The notes below the pieces were generated by a model. It did no database searches. It was not told where the DNA came from and was given only the letters and a program-made list of their open reading frames with translations. DNA of 64,000 nucleotides from Microbacterium sp. Au-Mic1 (GTDB lineage: Bacteria; Actinomycetota; Actinomycetes; Actinomycetales; Microbacteriaceae): the NCBI RefSeq assembly GCF_021341785.1, contig NZ_JAJTTF010000001.1:434001-498000 (forward strand), given 5' to 3'. Made by a program: the position numbers and the translations under genes. Below are positions 57,164-64,000 of this stretch, one piece after another. Within the stretch, counting starts at the first letter, position 1. Every line of letters begins with the position of its first letter.

Positions 57164-60100
57164 CGGGACGTCGCCCGATCGATCGCGTACTCCTGCAGGC
57201 TGCGCACCTCGAAGCCCTTGTCCGCCGCATCCATGCCGCTGACGGCGGCGCCGAGCGTCGCGATCGTGGTGAACAGCGCCTTGTCCGCGGCGACGGCGGC
57301 CGCGCGGATCTCATAGCCGTCGGCGCGCGCGGCGCCGCCGGAGGGCGTGTTCACGATGATGTCGATGGCGCCCTGGTCGATCAGGTCGACGATGTTCGTC
57401 TCGCCGCTCTCCTGCGTCTCGCTGTACTTCTCCACCACGGTCACCGGGATGCCGTTGCGGGAGAGGATCTCGGCCGTGCCGGCCGTGGCCACGATCGTGA
57501 ATCCGAGCTGGTGCAACCGGTGCGCGGGCAGGATCACGGCGCGCTTGTCGGCGTCGGCGACCGAGATGAAGACCGTGCCGGACGTCGGGGTCCCGCCGTA
57601 GGCCGCGGCCTGGCTCTTCGCGAACGCGGTCGGGAAGTCGCGGTCGATGCCCATGACCTCTCCGGTCGAGCGCATCTCCGGGCCGAGCACGGAGTCGACG
57701 ATGCGTCCGTCCGCGGTGCGGAACCGCTTGAAGGGCAGCACGGCCTCCTTGACGGAGACGGGCGAGCCGAGCGGAACGCGGGATCCGTCGTTCTCGGGCA
57801 GCAGGCCCTCGTCCTTGAGCGCGGCGATGGTGGTGCCGGACAGGATGCGGCTCGCCGCCTTGGCCAGCGGGATGCCCAGCGCCTTCGACACGAAGGGCAC
57901 GGTCCGGCTCGCGCGCGGGTTCGCCTCGATGACGTAGAGCACGCCGGCGCTGATCGCGAACTGCACGTTCAGCAGGCCCCGCACACCCACGCCCTCGGCG
58001 ATCGCGAGCGTGGCCTCGCGCACCCGGTCGATGTCGGTGCGTCCGAGCGAGACCGGAGGCAGCGTGCAGCTCGAGTCGCCGGAGTGGATCCCGGCCTCCT
58101 CCAGGTGCTCCATGACGCCGCCGATGTAGAGCTCGGTGCCGTCGTACAGCGCGTCCACATCGATCTCGATCGCGTCGTCGAGGAAGCGGTCCACGAGCAG
58201 CGGCTTGCCCTCCTCGATGATGACCTCGCCCGCGGTGCGGACGAAGTAGTCGCGCAGCGCCGGAGTGTCGTAGACGATCTCCATGCCGCGCCCGCCCAGC
58301 ACGAAGCTCGGGCGCACCAGCACCGGGTAACCGATCTCCTCGGCCACCGCGACCGCGCCGTCCACGTCGATCGCCGTGCCGTTGCGCGGGGCGACGAGGC
58401 CGGCGTCGTCGAGCAGGCGCGAGAACAGCTCACGCTCCTCGGCGAGGTCGATCGCCTCGGGGCTCGTGCCGAGCACCGTGTAGCCCGCGGCCTCGATGCC
58501 CTTGGCGAGGCCCAGCGGAGTCTGCCCGCCGAGCTGGCAGACGACCCCTAGGATCTCGCCGGACTGCGCCTCGGCGTGCAGGACCTCGAGCACGTCCTCG
58601 AGCGTGAGGGGCTCGAAGTAGAGCCGGTCCGAGGTGTCGTAGTCGGTGGACACCGTCTCCGGGTTGCAGTTGACCATGACGGTCTCGAAACCGGCGTCGG
58701 AGAGCGCGAACGAGGCGTGCACGCAGGAGTAGTCGAACTCGACGCCCTGGCCGATGCGGTTCGGGCCGGATCCGATGATGACGACCTTGGTGCGCTCGGA
58801 CGGCGTGACCTCGGTCTCGCTGTCGTAGCTGGAGTAGTGGTACGGCGTGAGCGCGGGGAACTCGCCCGCACAGGTGTCGACCGTCTTGTAGACCGGGCGG
58901 ATCCCCAGTGCGTGCCGGACTCCGCGCACCTCGGCCTCGGTGAGACCGCGGAGCTCGGCGAACTGCGCGTCGGAGAAGCCGTGGTCCTTGCCGAGCCGGA
59001 TCGTGTCGGCGTCGAGCTCGGGCGCCGTGCGGATCTGCTCCGCGACCTCGTTGATGAGCACCATCTGGTCGATGAACCAGGGGTCGATCGCGGTGGCATC
59101 GAAGGCCTGCTCGATCGTGGCGCCCTTGCGCAGCGCCTGCTGCAGCACCACGATCCGGCCGTCGGTCGGGGTCTTCGAGACCTCGAGCAGTTCCTCGACC
59201 GAGCGGGGCTCGTGACCCCAGTGGAACGAGGACCCGCGCTTCTCCAGCGACCGGAGCGCCTTCTGCAGTGCCGTCGTGTAGTTGCGGCCGATCGCCATGG
59301 CCTCGCCGACCGACTTCATGGTCGTGGTGAGCGTGGCGTCCGCCGCCGGGAACTTCTCGAACGCGAACCGCGGCGCCTTGACCACGACGTAGTCGAGCGT
59401 GGGCTCGAAGCTCGCCGGAGTGACACCCGTGATGTCGTTGGGGATCTCGTCGAGCCGGTAGCCGAGCGCGAGCTTGGCCGCGAGCTTGGCGATCGGGAAG
59501 CCGGTCGCCTTCGACGCGAGCGCCGAGGAGCGGGACACGCGCGGGTTCATCTCGATGACGATCACGCGGCCGTTCTCCGGGTTCACCGCGAACTGGATGT
59601 TGCAGCCGCCCGTGTCGACGCCGACGGCCCGGATGATGTCGATGCCGATGTCGCGCAGGTTCTGGTACTCGCGGTCCGTGAGGGTGAGGGCCGGGGCGAC
59701 CGTGATCGAGTCGCCGGTGTGCACGCCGACCGGGTCGACGTTCTCGATCGAGCAGACCACGACGGTGTTGTCGGCCGTGTCGCGCATGAGCTCCAGCTCG
59801 TACTCCTTCCAGCCGAGGATCGACTCCTCCAGGAGCACCTCGGTGGTCGGCGAGTCGTGCAGGCCGGCGCCGCCGATGCGGCGCAGATCCTGCTCGTCGT
59901 ATGCGAAGCCGGATCCGAGTCCGCCCATCGTGAACGAGGGGCGCACGACCAGCGGGTAGCCGAGCTTCTCGGCGCCTTCGAGCAGTTCGTCCATCGTGTG
60001 GCAGATCACGGACGCGGCGACGTCGGCGCCCGCGTCGAGGACGAGCTGCTTGAAGATCTGGCGATCCTCGCCCTTCTGGATCGCGTCGACCTTCGCGCCG

Positions 60101-60447
60101 ATGAGCTCGACGCCGTACTTCTCCAGGATCCCGCGCTCGTGCAGGGCCATCGCGGCGTTGAGCGCCGTCTGACCGCCCAGGGTGGGCAGGATCGCGTCCG
60201 GCTTCTCCTTGGCGATGATGGTCTCGATGACCTCGGGGGTGATCGGCTCGATGTAGGTCGCGTCCGCGAAGTCGGGATCGGTCATGATCGTGGCCGGGTT
60301 GGAGTTGACCAGGATGACGCGGACGCCGTCCTCGCGCAGCACGCGGCACGCCTGGGTGCCGGAGTAGTCGAACTCGCAGGCCTGACCGATGACGATCGGA
60401 CCGGATCCGATGACGAGGACGGAGTGGATGTCGTCGCGCTTGGGCAT
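57160..60447 (-). CDS. carB: Carbamoyl phosphate synthase, large subunit
   Basis: A 1095-residue enzyme with two ATP-grasp halves. [21 protein letters not shown] and [19 protein letters not shown] open them, and a C-terminal allosteric MGS domain follows (about 950-1080). The Gly-rich loops and [16 protein letters not shown] / [16 protein letters not shown] are intact. It starts on the carA stop (TAATG). Confidence 0.98.
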   Translation of the reverse strand: MPKRDDIHSVLVIGSGPIVIGQACEFDYSGTQACRVLREDGVRVILVNSNPATIMTDPDFADATYIEPITPEVIETIIAKEKPDAILPTLGGQTALNAAMALHERGILEKYGVELIGAKVDAIQKGEDRQIFKQLVLDAGADVAASVICHTMDELLEGAEKLGYPLVVRPSFTMGGLGSGFAYDEQDLRRIGGAGLHDSPTTEVLLEESILGWKEYELELMRDTADNTVVVCSIENVDPVGVHTGDSITVAPALTLTDREYQNLRDIGIDIIRAVGVDTGGCNIQFAVNPENGRVIVIEMNPRVSRSSALASKATGFPIAKLAAKLALGYRLDEIPNDITGVTPASFEPTLDYVVVKAPRFAFEKFPAADATLTTTMKSVGEAMAIGRNYTTALQKALRSLEKRGSSFHWGHEPRSVEELLEVSKTPTDGRIVVLQQALRKGATIEQAFDATAIDPWFIDQMVLINEVAEQIRTAPELDADTIRLGKDHGFSDAQFAELRGLTEAEVRGVRHALGIRPVYKTVDTCAGEFPALTPYHYSSYDSETEVTPSERTKVVIIGSGPNRIGQGVEFDYSCVHASFALSDAGFETVMVNCNPETVSTDYDTSDRLYFEPLTLEDVLEVLHAEAQSGEILGVVCQLGGQTPLGLAKGIEAAGYTVLGTSPEAIDLAEERELFSRLLDDAGLVAPRNGTAIDVDGAVAVAEEIGYPVLVRPSFVLGGRGMEIVYDTPALRDYFVRTAGEVIIEEGKPLLVDRFLDDAIEIDVDALYDGTELYIGGVMEHLEEAGIHSGDSSCTLPPVSLGRTDIDRVREATLAIAEGVGVRGLLNVQFAISAGVLYVIEANPRASRTVPFVSKALGIPLAKAASRILSGTTIAALKDEGLLPENDGSRVPLGSPVSVKEAVLPFKRFRTADGRIVDSVLGPEMRSTGEVMGIDRDFPTAFAKSQAAAYGGTPTSGTVFISVADADKRAVILPAHRLHQLGFTIVATAGTAEILSRNGIPVTVVEKYSETQESGETNIVDLIDQGAIDIIVNTPSGGAARADGYEIRAAAVAADKALFTTIATLGAAVSGMDAADKGFEVRSLQEYAIDRATSR

Positions 60448-61598
60448 TACTTGCTGTCCTTCGTGGAGAGGTGGGCGACGACGACGTCGCGGAATCGGTC
60501 GAAGAGGTAATTGGCGTCGTGGGGACCGGCCGCGGCCTCGGGGTGGTACTGCACCGAGAAGGCCGGGATGTCCAGGGCGCGGAGCCCCTCGACGACCTGG
60601 TCGTTGAGGCCGACGTGGCTGACCTCGACCTTGCCGTAGCCGTGGGGGCTGTCGAAGGAGCCCTCGATGGGCGCCTCGACGGCGAAGCCGTGGTTGTGCG
60701 CCGTGATCTCGACGCGGCCCGTGGCCTTGTCAAGCACCGGCTGGTTGATGCCGCGGTGGCCGAACGTGAGCTTGTAGGTGCCGAGCCCCAAGGCCCGGCC
60801 GAACAGCTGGTTGCCGAAGCAGATGCCGAAGTACGGCAGACCCGCGTCCAGCACCTCGCGGAGCACCGCGACCTGCGCGTCGGACGCGGACGGGTCGCCG
60901 GGGCCGTTCGAGTAGAACACGGCGACCGGCTCGATCGCGGTGATGTCGGCGAACGTGGAGGCCTGCGGCAGCACGTGCACGTCGAACCCGCGGGCGGCGA
61001 GGTTGTCGAGCGTGGACTGCTTGACGCCGAGGTCGAGCACGGCGAGGTTGCCGATCCGCTCCGACGTCGCGGGCGTGACCTGTGCGGAGGTGACGGAGAC
61101 CGCGGCGGAGAGGTTCTGACCGGCCATCTCGGGCGCCTCGGACACACGGCGCAGCTGCTCATCCGCATCCAGCGCGGCGTCCGCACCGGAGAAGATGCCG
61201 CCGCGCATGGATCCGGCGGAGCGGATGTGCCGCGTGATCGCACGGGTGTCGATTCCGCTGATGCCGACGATCCCGTCGCGCATGAGGGTGTCATCGAGTG
61301 AGGCGTTCGCGCGCCAGTTCGACACGACCCGCGAGGGGTCGCGCACGATGTACCCGGCGACCCAGATACGGCGGGACTCGGGATCCTCGTCGTTCATCCC
61401 GGTGTTGCCGATGTGCGGCGCGGTCTGCAGCACGATCTGTCCGGCGTAGGACGGGTCGGTGAGCGTCTCCTGGTAGCCGGACATGCCGGTGGCGAAGACG
61501 ACCTCGCCGAGAGTCGTGCCGCGGGCGCCGTAGGCGCGTCCGATGTGGCGTGTGCCGTCCTCGAGGACGAGTACGGCGGAGTCGTGCGAAAGGGTCAT
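60447..61598 (-). CDS. carA: Carbamoyl phosphate synthase, small subunit
   Basis: A 383-residue subunit. The N-terminal domain has [21 protein letters not shown], and the class I glutaminase domain has [16 protein letters not shown] (Cys nucleophile) and [13 protein letters not shown] (His, Glu). It provides ammonia to CarB. The ATG at 61598 overlaps the preceding stop (ATGA). Confidence 0.98.
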   Translation of the reverse strand: MTLSHDSAVLVLEDGTRHIGRAYGARGTTLGEVVFATGMSGYQETLTDPSYAGQIVLQTAPHIGNTGMNDEDPESRRIWVAGYIVRDPSRVVSNWRANASLDDTLMRDGIVGISGIDTRAITRHIRSAGSMRGGIFSGADAALDADEQLRRVSEAPEMAGQNLSAAVSVTSAQVTPATSERIGNLAVLDLGVKQSTLDNLAARGFDVHVLPQASTFADITAIEPVAVFYSNGPGDPSASDAQVAVLREVLDAGLPYFGICFGNQLFGRALGLGTYKLTFGHRGINQPVLDKATGRVEITAHNHGFAVEAPIEGSFDSPHGYGKVEVSHVGLNDQVVEGLRALDIPAFSVQYHPEAAAGPHDANYLFDRFRDVVVAHLSTKDSK

Positions 61599-62134
61599 GC
61601 GGATTCTCCTGTCTCGGAGGCAGCGTCCGGGCGCTGCGAGCTGATGAGTCGCTGGAGGTCGGCGAGAGCGGCGCCGGAGGCGTCCGTGTTGCCGATGTCC
61701 CCGGTGATGCGGAGGTAGCTGTCGACGACGGTGCCGTCGTCCGTGCGCCAGACGAGGCGGATCAGCCCGCCCGGTTCGACGGCCCGGTCGATCGTGACCG
61801 TCGCGAGGTCCGCGCCGATCAGCCGGGTCGAGGCGAGGAACACAGTGGGCGAGCCGTCCAGGCTCAGCGCCGCGCCGCGGTCGGTGATGGTGAGCTCGCC
61901 ACGGGCCCGGTACACGAGCGGGCGTACGGCGAGGCGTTCGAGCGAGTGGTCGTGCCGGGTGGTCGCGACGTACAGGGTCTCGTAGCGGGCCCGGACCTCG
62001 GCGTGCTCGGGGACGCCGAGCGGCGCGGTGAGGCCGGAGTCGCGTCGCAGCCGCGCGCGCCATGCCCACACCCCGGCGAGGATGAGCAGCACGGCGACGC
62101 CGAGGACGACCGCGCCGGCGATCTGCTGGTTCAC
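61595..62134 (-). CDS. Membrane-anchored PH-like protein in the pyrimidine operon
   Basis: A 179-residue protein with a single N-terminal helix ([26 protein letters not shown]) and a mostly beta cytoplasmic part with [44 protein letters not shown]. It belongs to the PH-YxxxxxA type found between pyrC and carA in actinobacteria; function unknown. Its GTG overlaps the pyrC stop and its stop overlaps carA, so it is translated with the operon. Confidence 0.82.
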   Translation of the reverse strand: MNQQIAGAVVLGVAVLLILAGVWAWRARLRRDSGLTAPLGVPEHAEVRARYETLYVATTRHDHSLERLAVRPLVYRARGELTITDRGAALSLDGSPTVFLASTRLIGADLATVTIDRAVEPGGLIRLVWRTDDGTVVDSYLRITGDIGNTDASGAALADLQRLISSQRPDAASETGESA

Positions 62135-63438
62135 GAGCGCCCCTCGAGGTTCGCGAGCACGCCGTCCTCGAGCGTCACGTAGCCGCGGTGCACCGTCCAG
62201 AGCACCTTGCCCGGCAGGTCGTGGCCCAGGTACGGCGAGTTCGTGCTCTGGCCGTGCAGGTCGGCCTCGGCGAACACTCCCTGCGCGGCGGCGTCGTAGA
62301 GCGTGAACTCGGCGGGCTGACCCGCGGCGATCGGCGTGCCGTGGCCGGCGAGGGAGCCGATCCGCGCCGGGGCGGAGCTCATGACGCGGGCGACGTCGGT
62401 CCAATCCAGCAACCCGGTCTGCACCATGGCCTGGTGCACGACCCGCAACGCGGACTCGAGACCGACCATGCCGTTCGCGGCGGCCTGCCACTCGCACGCC
62501 TTCGCCTCACTCGGGTGCGGGGCGTGGTCGGTGGCGACGATGTCGATCGTGCCGTCGGCGAGACCCTCGCGGACCGCGAGCACGTCCTCCTGGGTGCGCA
62601 GCGGCGGGTTGACCTTGAACCGCGCGTCGTAGCCGCGGGCGAGCTCATCGGTCAGCAGCAGATGATGCGGGGTGACCTCTGCCGTCACCGCCACACCGCG
62701 CTTCTTGGCCCAGCGGATGAGCTCCACCGAGCCGGCGGTGGACAGGTGGCAGACGTGCAGCCGGGATCCGACGTGCTCCGCGAGCAGGATGTCGCGCGCG
62801 ATGATCGACTCCTCGGCGACCGCGGGCCAGCCGACGAGGCCGAGCTCGGCGGACACGGCGCCCTCGTTGAGCTGAGCCCCTTCGGTGAGCCGCGGGTCCT
62901 GCGCATGCTGCGCGATCACGCCGTCGAAGGCCTTCACGTACTCGAGTGCGCGGCGCATGATGAGCGGATCCCACACGCAGAAGCCGTCATCGCTGAAGAC
63001 ACGGACGTTCGCGCGGGACGAGGCCATGGCGCCGAGTTCGGCGAGCCGCTCCCCCTTCTGCCCGACGGTGACGGCGCCGATGGGCTGCACCGTGGCGTAG
63101 CCGGCGGCCTCGCCGAGGGCGAGCTCCTGCTCGACCACACCGGCGGAGTCGGCGACCGGCGAGGTGTTCGGCATCGCGAACACGGCGGTGAAGCCGCCGG
63201 CGGCGGCCGCGCGGGAGCCGGACAGCACGGTCTCGCTGGCTTCGAAGCCGGGCTCGCGCAGATGCGTGTGCAGGTCGACCAGGCCGGGAAGCGCGACCAG
63301 GCCGTCCGCGTCGACGACGCGAGCGCCGGCGGCGGAGAGGCCGGAGCCGACCTCGGCGATCCGGCCGTCCTGGACCAGGATGTCCGCGGAATCAGCGCCG
63401 AGGATCCTCGCGCCTCGGAAGAGCAGGCTCTCGGTCAT
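62131..63438 (-). CDS. pyrC: Dihydroorotase
   Basis: A 435-residue class I enzyme. [18 protein letters not shown] carries the HxH and the Arg that binds substrate, [10 protein letters not shown] and [15 protein letters not shown] the other His residues, and [10 protein letters not shown] the catalytic Asp. It closes carbamoyl aspartate to dihydroorotate. Overlaps pyrB (ATGA). Confidence 0.97.
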   Translation of the reverse strand: MTESLLFRGARILGADSADILVQDGRIAEVGSGLSAAGARVVDADGLVALPGLVDLHTHLREPGFEASETVLSGSRAAAAGGFTAVFAMPNTSPVADSAGVVEQELALGEAAGYATVQPIGAVTVGQKGERLAELGAMASSRANVRVFSDDGFCVWDPLIMRRALEYVKAFDGVIAQHAQDPRLTEGAQLNEGAVSAELGLVGWPAVAEESIIARDILLAEHVGSRLHVCHLSTAGSVELIRWAKKRGVAVTAEVTPHHLLLTDELARGYDARFKVNPPLRTQEDVLAVREGLADGTIDIVATDHAPHPSEAKACEWQAAANGMVGLESALRVVHQAMVQTGLLDWTDVARVMSSAPARIGSLAGHGTPIAAGQPAEFTLYDAAAQGVFAEADLHGQSTNSPYLGHDLPGKVLWTVHRGYVTLEDGVLANLEGRS

Positions 63439-64000
63439 CGGTCTCCTCGATTCATCTCGAACTCATCGGTTCCGGGCGTCGTCCCCGCCCTGGCCGGTTC
63501 CGGGCGTTCCCCGGTCAGCAGCAGATACAGCGCCGCCATCCGCACCGACACGCCGTTGGCGACCTGCTCCAGCACGGTGGAGCGAGCGGAATCCGCGGCG
63601 TCGGAGGAGATCTCCAATCCGCGGTTCATCGGGCCAGGGTGCATCACGATCGTATCGTCGGGCAGCCGTCGCAGCCGGGCCGCGTCGAGTCCCCAGCGAC
63701 GGGTGTACTCGCGCTCGCTCGGGAAGAAGGCCGCGTGCATGCGCTCGAGCTGGATGCGCAGCATCATCACGGCGTCCGGCTCCTCGGCCAGCGCCGTGTC
63801 GAGGTCGTACAGCACCCGTGCCGGCCAGGCGGTGACGTCCTGCGGGATCAGCGTCGGCGGGGTGACCAGGGTGACCTCCGCTCCGAGCGTGGCGAGCAGC
63901 CAGACATTCGAGCGTGCGACCCGGGAGTGCAGCACGTCGCCGACGATGACCACGCGCACGCCGCTGAGGTCGCGACCGCGGCTGTCCGCCCCGAAGCGGC
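63435..64000 (-). CDS. pyrB: Aspartate carbamoyltransferase, C-terminal part
   Basis: The last 188 residues or so are in the window and the gene runs off the right edge. [22 protein letters not shown] is the second-domain substrate site, and [22 protein letters not shown] is the hallmark of pyrB. First visible gene of the pyrimidine operon. Its regulation (for example pyrR) is outside the window. Confidence 0.97.
   Translation of the reverse strand, partial: RFGADSRGRDLSGVRVVIVGDVLHSRVARSNVWLLATLGAEVTLVTPPTLIPQDVTAWPARVLYDLDTALAEEPDAVMMLRIQLERMHAAFFPSEREYTRRWGLDAARLRRLPDDTIVMHPGPMNRGLEISSDAADSARSTVLEQVANGVSVRMAALYLLLTGERPEPARAGTTPGTDEFEMNRGDR

Overview
The window comes from a high-GC Gram-positive actinobacterium, most likely a Microbacterium or another Microbacteriaceae. 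The pointers are GC-rich codon usage with many GTG and TTG starts, a PriA without helicase motifs, an ANTAR-type PdtaR, a short actinobacterial RNA polymerase omega, an mIHF domain fused to guanylate kinase, an HGxxPAAW protein inside a trp operon, and several TAnnnT-N6/7-start (leaderless) promoters. Species is inferred from gene content only. No insertion sequence, prophage, CRISPR array or rRNA operon is visible.

Region 1 (1-18.7 kb) is accessory and housekeeping genes in short units: a membrane set (NfeD, SPFH protein, GDPD), a short-chain dehydrogenase lacking the usual catalytic Tyr, HdeD, an AraC regulator with a VOC protein, a UvrA-like ATPase with a TrmH-family RNA methyltransferase, YnfA, a CmtR-like metal sensor overlapping a cation transporter with an Asp/His tail, an HTH regulator/cupin remnant/carboxymuconolactone decarboxylase/SDR cluster with an aldo-keto reductase, a cold-shock protein, and a set of small enzymes, lipoproteins and membrane proteins.

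Region 2 (18.7-24.4 kb) is the least conventional part. A tightly coupled six-gene unit encodes a divergent S-adenosylhomocysteine hydrolase-like protein, an amidohydrolase of the nucleoside-deaminase type, a DUF985 cupin and a complete polar-amino-acid-type ABC importer. It looks like an uptake and processing route for a nucleoside- or thioether-like compound. The substrate is unknown.

Region 3 (24.5-32.9 kb) holds an SGNH hydrolase, an LLM flavin oxidoreductase behind an operator-like inverted repeat, a DUF885 peptidase-like protein, DNA polymerase I, a thioesterase, a GNAT enzyme, PdtaR and a tRNA-Leu(CAA) with a 22-bp copy of its 3' end 159 bp away.

Region 4 (32.9-64 kb) is core metabolism, almost all on the minus strand: pyruvate kinase, glutamate synthase gltBD, then lgt, trpA, trpB, trpC, HGxxPAAW, a Trp-associated membrane protein, hisI, hisF, hisG, hisE and rpe (transcribed from rpe towards lgt). 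No trpE lies in the expected place. These are followed by rsmB-fmt-priA-metK, rpoZ, and a pyrimidine operon pyrB-pyrC-(PH-like membrane protein)-carA-carB-pyrF feeding into the mIHF-guanylate kinase fusion. Most adjacent genes overlap by 1-8 nt (ATGA, GTGA, TAATG), which indicates translational coupling.
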